Shown: in pieces, positions 20,028-29,415 of the stretch | Layout of the letters: every line of letters begins with the position of its first letter | Position numbering within the stretch: the stretch's first letter is position 1 | NCBI RefSeq assembly: GCF_014174475.1 | Contig: NZ_JACJUD010000005.1 | Location: 62,001-126,000 of the forward strand | From: Aquipseudomonas ullengensis | GTDB lineage: Bacteria; Pseudomonadota; Gammaproteobacteria; Pseudomonadales; Pseudomonadaceae | DNA: 64,000 nucleotides | Direction: 5' to 3' | Made by a program: the position numbers and the translations under genes | The notes under the pieces: model-generated | Database searches by the model: none | Told to the model about the DNA's origin: nothing | The model's input: only the letters and a program-made list of their open reading frames with translations

Positions 20028-23000
20028 GTGTCCGTACTGCACCTACCGAAACTACCCGCTGCCGCCGGCAAGCAGCACTGGGGCAACCTGCCCGGCGCCG
20101 CGCTGAGCCTGGCGATTGCCGAAGCCGCCAGCGCCGCCAAGCGCTTTACCCTGCTGCTGACCGCCGACAGCCAGAACGCCGAGCGCCTGCAGGAAGAGCT
20201 GGCGTTTTTTGCTCCGGACCTGCCCGTTTTGCACTTCCCGGACTGGGAAACCCTGCCCTACGACCTGTTTTCGCCACATCAGGACATCATTTCCCAGCGC
20301 ATCGCCGCCCTCTATCGCCTGCCGCAGCTCAAGCACGGCGTGCTGGTGGTGCCGATCAGCACGGCCTTGCACCGTATCGCACCAACGCGCTTCCTGCTCG
20401 GCAGCGGCCTGGTGCTGGATATCGGCCAGAAGCTGAATGTCGAGGAGATGCGCGCACGCCTGGAAGCCGCCGGCTACCGCTGCGTGGACACGGTGTATGA
20501 ACACGGTGAGTTCGCCGTGCGTGGCGCACTGATCGACCTGTTCCCGATGGGCAGCGAGACGCCGTTCCGTATCGACCTGTTCGATGACGAGATCGAGACG
20601 CTGCGCACCTTCGACCCGGAAACCCAGCGTTCGGTGGATAAGGTCGAATCGATCCGCCTGCTGCCGGCGCGCGAGTTCCCGCTGGACAAGAAATCCGTCA
20701 CCGACTTCCGCGGCCGCTTCCGCGAGCGTTTCGACGTGGATTTCCGCCGCTGCCCGATCTACCAGGACCTCTCCACCGGCATTACCCCAGCCGGTATCGA
20801 GTACTACCTGCCGCTGTTCTTCGAAGAAACCGCCACCCTGTTCGATTACCTGCCGGCCGACACCCAGGTGTTTTCCCTGCCGGGCATCGAAAAAGCCGCC
20901 GAGCAGTTCTGGACGGATGCCCGGGGCCGCTACGAAGAACGCAAGGTCGACCCGGAACGCCCACTGCTGCCGCCGGCCGACCTGTTCCTGCCGGTGGAGG
21001 ATTGCTTCGCCCGCCTGAAGAACTGGCCCCGCGTGGTCGCCGACCAGGCTGATATTGAAACCGGCGTCGGCCGCGAACGCTTCGACGCCCGCGCCCTGCC
21101 CGACCTGGCTATCCAGGCCAAGGCCAGCGAGCCGCTGGCGGCGCTGCGCCGCTTTATCGAGGAATACCCGGGCCGCGTGCTGTTCTGCGCCGAGTCGGCC
21201 GGGCGCCGCGAAGTGCTGCTGGAACTGCTCGCCCGCCTCAAGCTGAAACCGCTGGAAGTCAGCGGTTGGTCGGAGTTCACCAGCAGCAAGTCGCGCCTGG
21301 GCATCTGCATCGCGCCGCTGGATGAAGGCCTGCTGCTCGACGAGATCGCCCTGGTCGCCGAAAGCCCGCTGTTCGGCCAACGCGTGATGCAACGCCGGCG
21401 CCGCGAGAAATCGCGCGACGGCGGCGACAATGTGATCAAGAACCTCACCGAACTGCGCGAAGGCTCGCCGGTGGTGCACATCGACCACGGTGTCGGCCGC
21501 TACCTGGGCCTGGTGACCATGGAGTTCGACGGCCAGGCCGCCGAGTTCCTCACCCTGATGTACGCCGAGGAAGCCAAGCTCTACGTGCCGGTCGCCAGCC
21601 TGCACCTGATTGCCCGCTACACCGGCAGCGACGACGCCCTCGCCCCGCTGCACCGCCTCGGTTCGGAAACCTGGCAGAAAGCCAAGCGCAAGGCAGCCGA
21701 GCAGGTGCGCGATGTCGCCGCCGAGCTGCTCGACATCTACGCCCGCCGCGCTGCCCGCGAAGGCTATGCGTTCAAGGACCCACTGGCCGACTACGCCACC
21801 TTCAGCGCCGGCTTCCCCTTCGAGGAAACCCCGGACCAGCAGACAGCCATCGACGCGGTGCTGGCCGACATGCTCGCGCCCAAGCCGATGGATCGCCTGG
21901 TGTGCGGCGACGTTGGCTTCGGCAAGACCGAAGTGGCCATGCGCGCGGCCTTCATTGCCGTGCACAGCGGCCGCCAGGTCGCGGTACTGGTGCCGACCAC
22001 CCTGCTCGCCCAGCAGCACTACAACAGCTTCCGTGACCGCTTCGCCGACTGGCCGGTAACGGTCGAGGTGATGAGCCGCTTCAAGTCGAACAAGGAAGTG
22101 GACGAAGCCGTGGCCAAGCTGGCCGAGGGCAAGATCGACATCGTCATCGGCACCCACAAGCTGCTGCAGGACGATGTGCGTTTCAAGGACCTGGGCCTGT
22201 GCATCATCGACGAGGAACACCGTTTCGGTGTGCGCCAGAAGGAGCAGCTCAAGGCCCTGCGCAGCGAGGTCGACATCCTCACCCTGACCGCCACGCCGAT
22301 CCCGCGCACCCTGAACATGGCCGTGGCCGGCATGCGCGACCTGTCGATCATCGCCACGCCGCCGGCGCGCCGCCTGTCGGTGCGCACCTTCGTCATGGAG
22401 CAGAACAACCCAACGATCAAGGAAGCCCTGCTGCGCGAGCTGCTGCGCGGCGGCCAGGTGTACTACCTGCACAACGACGTGAAGACCATCGAGAAGTGCG
22501 CCACCGACCTGGCCGAACTGGTCCCGGAAGCGCGCATCGGCATCGGCCACGGGCAGATGCGCGAGCGCGAGCTGGAACAGGTGATGAGCGACTTCTACCA
22601 CAAGCGCTTCAACGTACTGATCGCCTCGACCATCATCGAGACCGGCATCGACGTGCCGAGCGCCAACACCATCATCATCGAGCGCGCCGACAAGTTCGGC
22701 CTGGCGCAATTACACCAGCTGCGCGGGCGCGTCGGCCGTAGCCACCACCAGGCCTACGCCTACCTGCTGACGCCACCGCGCAAGCAGATGACCGACGACG
22801 CACAGAAGCGCCTGGAAGCCATTTCCAACGCCCAGGACCTCGGCGCCGGCTTCGTCCTGGCCACCCACGACCTGGAAATCCGCGGCGCCGGCGAGCTGCT
22901 CGGCGACGGCCAGAGCGGGCAGATCCAGGCGGTCGGCTTCACCCTCTATATGGAAATGCTCGAACGCGCGGTGAAGGCCATCCGCAAGGGCGAGCAACCC

Positions 23001-23468
23001 AACCTCGACCAACCGCTGGGCGGCGGCCCGGAGATCAACCTGCGTGTACCGGCGCTGATCCCCGAGGACTACCTGCCCGACGTGCATGCGCGGCTGATTC
23101 TCTATAAGCGCATCGCCAACGCCGCCGACGAGGATGGCCTGAAGGAGCTGCAGGTGGAGATGATCGACCGCTTTGGCCTGCTGCCGGAGCCGAGCAAGCA
23201 CCTGGTGCGCCTGACCCTGCTCAAGCTGCAGGCGGAAAAGCTCGGGATCAAGAAGATCGACGCCGGCCCGCAAGGGGGGCGCATCGAGTTTGCCGCCGAC
23301 ACCTGCGTCGACCCGATGGTGCTGATCAAGTTGATCCAGAGCCAGCCCACGCGCTACAAGTTCGAAGGCGCCACCCTGTTCAAATTCCAGGTGCCAATGG
23401 AGCGCCCGGAAGAACGTTTCAATACGCTCGAAGCCCTGCTCGAGCGACTCACACCGCAATCTGCTTAA
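20028..23468 (+). CDS. mfd: Transcription-repair coupling factor
   Basis: Mfd removes stalled RNA polymerase from lesions and recruits UvrA. The 1146-residue protein has the UvrB-like N-terminal region, an RNA-polymerase interaction domain (VVHIDHGVGRYLGL), the translocase with Walker A GDVGFGKTE, Walker B DEEH and LTATPIPRTLNMA, and the C-terminal TRCF domain. I placed the start at the GTG in VSVLHLPKLPAAAGKQ. The longer open frame from 19932 is unrelated in its first 32 residues. The length matches the family. Confidence 0.96.
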   Translation: MSVLHLPKLPAAAGKQHWGNLPGAALSLAIAEAASAAKRFTLLLTADSQNAERLQEELAFFAPDLPVLHFPDWETLPYDLFSPHQDIISQRIAALYRLPQLKHGVLVVPISTALHRIAPTRFLLGSGLVLDIGQKLNVEEMRARLEAAGYRCVDTVYEHGEFAVRGALIDLFPMGSETPFRIDLFDDEIETLRTFDPETQRSVDKVESIRLLPAREFPLDKKSVTDFRGRFRERFDVDFRRCPIYQDLSTGITPAGIEYYLPLFFEETATLFDYLPADTQVFSLPGIEKAAEQFWTDARGRYEERKVDPERPLLPPADLFLPVEDCFARLKNWPRVVADQADIETGVGRERFDARALPDLAIQAKASEPLAALRRFIEEYPGRVLFCAESAGRREVLLELLARLKLKPLEVSGWSEFTSSKSRLGICIAPLDEGLLLDEIALVAESPLFGQRVMQRRRREKSRDGGDNVIKNLTELREGSPVVHIDHGVGRYLGLVTMEFDGQAAEFLTLMYAEEAKLYVPVASLHLIARYTGSDDALAPLHRLGSETWQKAKRKAAEQVRDVAAELLDIYARRAAREGYAFKDPLADYATFSAGFPFEETPDQQTAIDAVLADMLAPKPMDRLVCGDVGFGKTEVAMRAAFIAVHSGRQVAVLVPTTLLAQQHYNSFRDRFADWPVTVEVMSRFKSNKEVDEAVAKLAEGKIDIVIGTHKLLQDDVRFKDLGLCIIDEEHRFGVRQKEQLKALRSEVDILTLTATPIPRTLNMAVAGMRDLSIIATPPARRLSVRTFVMEQNNPTIKEALLRELLRGGQVYYLHNDVKTIEKCATDLAELVPEARIGIGHGQMRERELEQVMSDFYHKRFNVLIASTIIETGIDVPSANTIIIERADKFGLAQLHQLRGRVGRSHHQAYAYLLTPPRKQMTDDAQKRLEAISNAQDLGAGFVLATHDLEIRGAGELLGDGQSGQIQAVGFTLYMEMLERAVKAIRKGEQPNLDQPLGGGPEINLRVPALIPEDYLPDVHARLILYKRIANAADEDGLKELQVEMIDRFGLLPEPSKHLVRLTLLKLQAEKLGIKKIDAGPQGGRIEFAADTCVDPMVLIKLIQSQPTRYKFEGATLFKFQVPMERPEERFNTLEALLERLTPQSA

Positions 23469-23479
23469 AGGACTGACCC

Positions 23480-24001
23480 ATGCGTGCGCTCCCTCTCGCC
23501 CTGCTGCTGACCCTGCTGGCACCGTCGGCCTTCGCCGATGGCCTGTTTCAGGTCGAAGTAATCGTCTTCCGCCAGGCCGGCGAGCAGATTGCCGCCAGCC
23601 AACCTGCCCCGGATGACTGGGCCGCCGGTAGCCAGGCTCTGCCCGCCGGCAGTGAACGCGGTACGGCACTGGACAACGAAGCCGCCAAGCTCAACCCGGG
23701 CAATGGCTACCAGGTGCTGCTGCACCAGGCCTGGGCGCAGAACCTGAGTGCCGCGCCAAGCAAGGTGACCATCACCCTCGGCGAGCAGAAGTTCGGCCAC
23801 TACCCGGTGGAAGGCACCCTCAGCCTGCGTGAAGAGCGGGTCATCGATCTGGATGCCGATGTCTGGATCAACCAGTTCGACAACGACGGCCTGGTTACCG
23901 GCAGCGAGCGCTTGAAACAGGGCACTCGCCTGAAAGCCGGCGAACTGACCTACCTCGACCACGGCAGCCTGGGCATGCTGGTGAAAATCACCCCGCAATA
24001 A
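23480..24001 (+). CDS. csiV: CsiV-family periplasmic peptidoglycan-binding protein
   Basis: This 173-residue protein has a signal peptide (MRALPLALLLTLLAPSAFA) and a CsiV-type mature domain, starting with FQVEVIVFRQ and containing the late segment DADVWINQFDNDG. In Vibrio, CsiV activates the LpoA-like/PBP peptidoglycan system. It sits 11 bases after mfd and is followed by a terminator, so it is likely co-transcribed with mfd. The family name is by pattern; the role in Pseudomonas is inferred. Confidence 0.8.
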   Translation: MRALPLALLLTLLAPSAFADGLFQVEVIVFRQAGEQIAASQPAPDDWAAGSQALPAGSERGTALDNEAAKLNPGNGYQVLLHQAWAQNLSAAPSKVTITLGEQKFGHYPVEGTLSLREERVIDLDADVWINQFDNDGLVTGSERLKQGTRLKAGELTYLDHGSLGMLVKITPQ

Positions 24002-24012
24002 TTGCCGCCAAC

Positions 24013-24041
24013 AAAAAGCCCCGCACTGCGGGGCTTTTTCG
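24013..24041. terminator. Bidirectional terminator
   Basis: The perfect stem AAAAAGCCCCGC/GCGGGGCTTTTT lies between the convergent csiV and methylthioinosine phosphorylase genes, with A and T runs forming part of the stem. Confidence 0.92.
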
Positions 24042-24053
24042 TTACCGGGCCAA

Positions 24054-25821
<1,768 letters not shown>

Positions 25822-25830
25822 AAACATTCC

Positions 25831-26355
25831 TTAAGCGAGAGTGGCAGCCGCCCACTCGGGGCACGGCGCCTCATCGATCAGCACTGCGCAGTGCAGTGGC
25901 ACACGAGGGAAGAGATCCAGCAGGTCGCAATTGCGCAGGCGCACGCAGCCATGGGACAGCGGCACGCCGAGAGGTTCAGTATCAGGCGTGCCGTGCAGGT
26001 AGATGTAGCGGCGGAAGGTATCGACGGCACCCAGTCGATTGATACCTGGCTCGCAGCCACTGAGCCAGAGGATGCGGGTCAGGATCCAGTCCCGACCCGG
26101 GAACTGGCTGTGCAGCTCCGCCGACCAGACCTCACCGGTCCAGCGCCGCCCTCGCAGTACCGCACCTTGCGGCAGGCCATCACCGATCCGCGCACGCACC
26201 AGATGCCGTCCACGCGGCGTGCAATTCGAGCCACTGCGTTCGCCCGCGCCATTGAGGGCCGTGGAAACCGGCAGGCGCACACACAGCTGCCCGTCGGCAA
26301 AACCGTACAGGCACTGATCAGCGATGGAGATATGCAGGAAATCGAGCGGGCACAT
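25831..26355 (-). CDS. L,D-transpeptidase (YkuD family)
   Basis: This 174-residue protein has a YkuD catalytic core near its C-terminal half: YLHGTPDTEPLG followed by LSHGCVRLRNCDL, where the cysteine is the nucleophile. No signal peptide is visible, although the family normally acts in the periplasm; members of this short type are found beside nagZ in pseudomonads. A cytosolic role in muropeptide tetrapeptide handling (LdcA-like or L,D-carboxypeptidase) would fit the neighbour but is inference. The start at 26355 lacks a clear ribosome site and could be off by a few codons. Confidence 0.85.
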   Translation of the reverse strand: MCPLDFLHISIADQCLYGFADGQLCVRLPVSTALNGAGERSGSNCTPRGRHLVRARIGDGLPQGAVLRGRRWTGEVWSAELHSQFPGRDWILTRILWLSGCEPGINRLGAVDTFRRYIYLHGTPDTEPLGVPLSHGCVRLRNCDLLDLFPRVPLHCAVLIDEAPCPEWAAATLA

Positions 26356-26397
26356 GGGCGGCTAGCTTAGCCGATCAGCCCGCTCGGGCACAGCGGC

Positions 26398-27102
26398 TCA
26401 GGCTTTCGCCGCTGCCGCGACCTTTGCACGAGGCTTCAACTGGGCGCTTGCCAGTGCCTCATCGATCACGGCGGTTTCAGAACGCATGCCGGCAGCCAGG
26501 AACGGCACCATCAGGCGCATCACCTGCTCGATCGAGGTATCGACGCCGAAGTCGTTCTCGGCAATAGCACGCAACGCCTTGATCCCGGACATGCTGAACG
26601 AGGCGGCACCGAGCATGAAGTGCACGCGCCAGAACAGTTCCAGCGGAGGAATGCGCGGCGCGGCCTCGTGCAGCAGCACCAGGTAGCGACGGAACACCTT
26701 GCCGTACATGTCTTCCAGATAACGACGCAGGTGACCCTGGCTCTGACTGAAAGCCAGCCCGAGCAGGCGCATGAAGATCGACAGATCATTGCCACTGCGC
26801 GGCTTCACCGCCAGGGCTTGCTCGACCAGCATGATCAGCAGCTCTTCAAGGCTGGTCTTGCCTTCCGGCTTGGCCTGGCGGCGATCGAGTTCGCGCTCCA
26901 GGCTCTGGCAGAACGGCCCGAGGAAGCGCGAGAAGACCGCCTGGATCAACGCCTTCTTCGAGCCGAAGTGATAGTTGACTGCAGCCAGATTGACCCCAGC
27001 CTTGCTGGTAATCAGGCGCAAAGAGGTTTCCGCGAAACCCTTCTCCGCAAATAACTGCTCTGCCGCATCAAGAATGCGCTCAACAGTTTCCGACTGAGCC
27101 AT
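26398..27102 (-). CDS. psrA: TetR-family regulator PsrA
   Basis: PsrA senses long-chain fatty acids, represses fadBA and itself, and activates rpoS. The 234-residue protein has the N-terminal helix-turn-helix (SLRLITSKAGVNLAAVNYHFGSKKAL) and a helical ligand domain. The start is the ATG at 27102 (MAQSETVERIL) with GGAGATGTC just upstream; the frame is open further but the earlier codons overlap the operators. Two PsrA-type palindromes lie immediately upstream, so autoregulation is expected. The fadBA target operon is 6 kb downstream in this same window. Confidence 0.95.
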   Translation of the reverse strand: MAQSETVERILDAAEQLFAEKGFAETSLRLITSKAGVNLAAVNYHFGSKKALIQAVFSRFLGPFCQSLERELDRRQAKPEGKTSLEELLIMLVEQALAVKPRSGNDLSIFMRLLGLAFSQSQGHLRRYLEDMYGKVFRRYLVLLHEAAPRIPPLELFWRVHFMLGAASFSMSGIKALRAIAENDFGVDTSIEQVMRLMVPFLAAGMRSETAVIDEALASAQLKPRAKVAAAAKA

Positions 27103-27117
27103 GACATCTCCACCTGA

Positions 27118-27144
27118 CAAACACTTGTTTGAAACATACGTTTC
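27118..27144. promoter_or_regulatory. Tandem PsrA operators
   Basis: CAAAC-ACTT-GTTTG (27118-27131) and GAAAC-ATAC-GTTTC (27131-27144) both fit the PsrA motif [GC]AAAC N2-4 GTTT[GC] and share one base. They lie 16-42 bases upstream of the psrA start codon. Confidence 0.85.
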
Positions 27145-27300
27145 AGGCTGATGCCCTGTCAACCCTGGCAAGCCGATTCATGGCTGACTGGTCACGCATT
27201 TAACCATAGAGCAGATAAACAGAGTTCCGCAGAAACCCGCCAGCAGCGCAAATGGCCGTTTCGCCTTTGCCTGAAAACAACAGTTGCCAGCATCCAATCA

Positions 27301-27335
27301 CTGTATATAATCACAGCAACTGTATAAACAGACAG
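27301..27335. promoter_or_regulatory. Two LexA (SOS) boxes upstream of lexA
   Basis: CTGTATATAATCACAG (27301-27316) and CTGTATAAACAGACAG (27320-27335) both match CTG-N10-CAG. They end ten bases before the lexA start codon. The first box contains TATATAAT, a plausible -10 region, so LexA would block its own promoter. Confidence 0.93.
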
Positions 27336-27344
27336 ACAGCGACC

Positions 27345-27953
27345 ATGCTCAAACTGACGCCACGCCAAGCTGAAATCCTTTCCTTCATCAAACGGTGCTT
27401 GGAAGACAACGGCTACCCGCCCACCCGGGCCGAGATTGCCCAGGAGCTGGGTTTCAAGTCGCCCAACGCCGCCGAGGAACACCTCAAGGCACTGGCGCGC
27501 AAAGGCGCCATCGAGATGACCCCCGGTGCCTCTCGCGGCATCCGCATTCCTGGCTTCGAACCGGCCACCGAGGAAGAAGGCCTGCCAATCATCGGCCGCG
27601 TCGCGGCTGGCGCACCGATCCTGGCCCAGCAGCACGTGGAAGAGTCCTGCAAGATCAACCCGGAGTTCTTCCACCCGCGGGCTGATTACCTGCTGCGTGT
27701 ACGCGGCATGAGCATGAAGGACATCGGCATCTTCGACGGCGACCTGCTCGCCGTGCACACCACTCGCGAAGCGCGTAACGGCCAGATCGTGGTCGCCCGC
27801 ATCGACGATGAAGTCACCGTGAAACGCTTCCAGCGCACAGGCAACACCGTGCAACTGATCGCAGAAAACCCCGAGTTCGCCCCGATCGAAATCAATCTGG
27901 AAGAACAGGACCTGATTATCGAAGGTTTGAGTGTCGGCGTGATCCGCCGCTAA
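27345..27953 (+). CDS. lexA: LexA repressor
   Basis: LexA is the SOS repressor, inactivated by RecA-stimulated self-cleavage. The 202-residue protein has an N-terminal winged helix ([15 protein letters not shown]) and the C-terminal S24 peptidase. Cleavage is expected at Ala88-Gly89 in RVAAGAPI; the catalytic serine is at about 123 (RGMSMKD) and the lysine at about 160 (VTVKRF). The start was placed at the ATG at 27345 because the upstream in-frame sequence overlaps both SOS boxes. It is followed 14 bases later by sulA. Confidence 0.97.
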   Translation: MLKLTPRQAEILSFIKRCLEDNGYPPTRAEIAQELGFKSPNAAEEHLKALARKGAIEMTPGASRGIRIPGFEPATEEEGLPIIGRVAAGAPILAQQHVEESCKINPEFFHPRADYLLRVRGMSMKDIGIFDGDLLAVHTTREARNGQIVVARIDDEVTVKRFQRTGNTVQLIAENPEFAPIEINLEEQDLIIEGLSVGVIRR

Positions 27954-27967
27954 ACAAGGAGAGCTTC

Positions 27968-28438
27968 ATGCAGTTCCCGCAGTCGCTGAATCGCTCGCAA
28001 CTTCCGCTGTTTGAAGCTTTCCTGGGCCAGAACATGGCCCCACTGTTGAACGACGTCGTCGAACTACCCTGGGTAGAAGAGACGGAGCCTTTCAGCGAAC
28101 TGAGTCTGACCGGCTCGCTGGGGCATTGCCGTAACCTGCTGGGCCCGGTGCTGCGTGAACTCAGCCAGAACCAGGACGCGCGCTGGCTGACCTTGATTGC
28201 ACCGCCAGCCAGCCTGACCACCGCCTGGCTGCGTAACGCCGGCCTGAATCTGGATCGCCTGCTGGTACTGCAGCCCCGCAGCGGCCAGAGCGCTCTCGAC
28301 CTGGCCAGCGAAGCCCTGCGCCTGGGTCGTAGCCACACCGTGGTTAGCTGGATCAATCTGCAAGCAATGCAACGCCACAGCCTCAGCGCAGCCGCCCGCC
28401 TGGGGTCCGCACAAAGCCTGAATATTCGTCTGGATTGA
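27968..28438 (+). CDS. sulA: SOS cell division inhibitor SulA
   Basis: SulA binds FtsZ and blocks septation during the SOS response. The 156-residue protein shows the conserved central block LTLIAPPASLTTAWLRNAGLN and QSALDLASEALRLGRSHTVVSW. It begins 14 bases after lexA with an AAGGAGAG ribosome site, so the SOS boxes upstream of lexA control both genes. This lexA-sulA pairing is typical of Pseudomonas and differs from E. coli, where sulA is separate. Confidence 0.93.
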   Translation: MQFPQSLNRSQLPLFEAFLGQNMAPLLNDVVELPWVEETEPFSELSLTGSLGHCRNLLGPVLRELSQNQDARWLTLIAPPASLTTAWLRNAGLNLDRLLVLQPRSGQSALDLASEALRLGRSHTVVSWINLQAMQRHSLSAAARLGSAQSLNIRLD

Positions 28439-28519
28439 TGGGCGCAGAACGCGCTGGCGTTAACCGGATCGGTCCACAAGAGCCTGCAGGAAACAGGCTC
28501 GACGGGATAAGCCTACGAG

Positions 28520-28753
28520 TTAGTGCAACACGCGGGGCTGGTCATCTGGCTCCAGCTCGCCCTCGGCCAAGCGTCCGGCCATCTGCACACCGACATTGAG
28601 CATGGCCTTCGCCACTTCAACGTGATAACCCTGCATGAATGCCTTGGCATCTTCGGAGAAGTCCAGGGTGACCAGCACTTCCTCGTCTTCGCCGCGGCGC
28701 AGAGCGATACGACCGTCCGGCAGCTCGATGATTTCCAGGAAGGATGTAGGCAT
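28520..28753 (-). CDS. Small conserved hypothetical protein
   Basis: This 77-residue acidic protein (MPTSFLEIIELPDGRIALRR at the N-terminus) is conserved at this site in Pseudomonas. It has no signal peptide, membrane segment or known catalytic motif. The start at 28753 is supported by GGAGA about 8 bases upstream; an earlier ATG at 28795 is not. It lies downstream of, and in the same direction as, the DUF6586 gene, with a 69-base gap. Function unknown. Confidence 0.8.
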   Translation of the reverse strand: MPTSFLEIIELPDGRIALRRGEDEEVLVTLDFSEDAKAFMQGYHVEVAKAMLNVGVQMAGRLAEGELEPDDQPRVLH

Positions 28754-28822
28754 AACAGGTTCTCCAATCAGGCCGGCTAGTGTACCAGCCCGCAATAGTT
28801 CAGCCCTAGCCCATCCATCCTG

Positions 28823-29341
28823 TCAGCATTCGCTAAGGGACTCGCGAAAACGCAGCACCAGTTGCTTGAGCAACTGCCGCCAGCTTTCCAGTTCATCAGC
28901 AGTCAGCGCTGACACTTCTTCATCGACGCGAACCGCCTGGATCAGCGGCAAAGTCGGATCGACCTTGGCCACCTTCGGTGCCTGCGGCGGGCGGAACAAA
29001 TCCGCATGCGCCTGCAGCAACTGGGCCAGCCAGGTTTCCGGTTGCTGCGCCAGCTCTACCAGCTCAGCCAACTCGGGACTCGGCGCCGCCTGCAAAACGG
29101 CCTGATTGAGCAGCAACTCAACTCGCGGCGCACTGGCCTCAGCCAGATGGTAGTAACCGGCAATCTCGTGGCACGCCCCGAGCAAGGCACCGTACAGATG
29201 GAACAACGCCGCCTCACGCTCGGCCTGTACCAGCGCCTGGGCGTTCATCGCCTGGCCGGACTCAGCCTTGCGCAGGCTTTCCAGCGCCAGGCCGGTGAAA
29301 AATATCTTCTGATTGGTGCGGGTGTACAACTCATGCGCCAT
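28823..29341 (-). CDS. DUF6586-type conserved hypothetical protein
   Basis: This 172-residue, mostly helical cytosolic protein begins MAHELYTRTNQKIFF. It is rich in leucine and alanine, with no enzyme motif that I recognise. It corresponds to the conserved protein found between topA and the sulA region in pseudomonads. I chose the second ATG (29341), which has GGAGG eight bases upstream; the ATG at 29347 is too close to that site. Function unknown. Confidence 0.8.
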   Translation of the reverse strand: MAHELYTRTNQKIFFTGLALESLRKAESGQAMNAQALVQAEREAALFHLYGALLGACHEIAGYYHLAEASAPRVELLLNQAVLQAAPSPELAELVELAQQPETWLAQLLQAHADLFRPPQAPKVAKVDPTLPLIQAVRVDEEVSALTADELESWRQLLKQLVLRFRESLSEC

Positions 29342-29374
29342 GGCCATGCCCTCCAGACTTCAAGCCAGTAACAA

Positions 29375-29405
29375 CGACCGGTTTCTCTGCTCAGGAAACC
29401 GGTCG
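29375..29405. terminator. Probable topA terminator
   Basis: An 11-base perfect stem (CGACCGGTTTC/GAAACCGGTCG) with a 9-base loop lies 11 bases after the topA stop. The T-tract that follows on the minus strand is weak, so termination may be partial. Confidence 0.6.
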
Positions 29406-29415
29406 CATTGGCCGA

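Noticed and set aside
20052-22709. An 885-codon open frame antisense to mfd
   Set aside because: Same effect; the mfd protein on the plus strand is complete with all motifs.
28478-28502. GAGCCTG/CAGGCTC hairpin after sulA as a third MITE copy
   Set aside because: Only the outer eight bases resemble the element ends and there is no core; it has no T-tract, so even a terminator call is weak.
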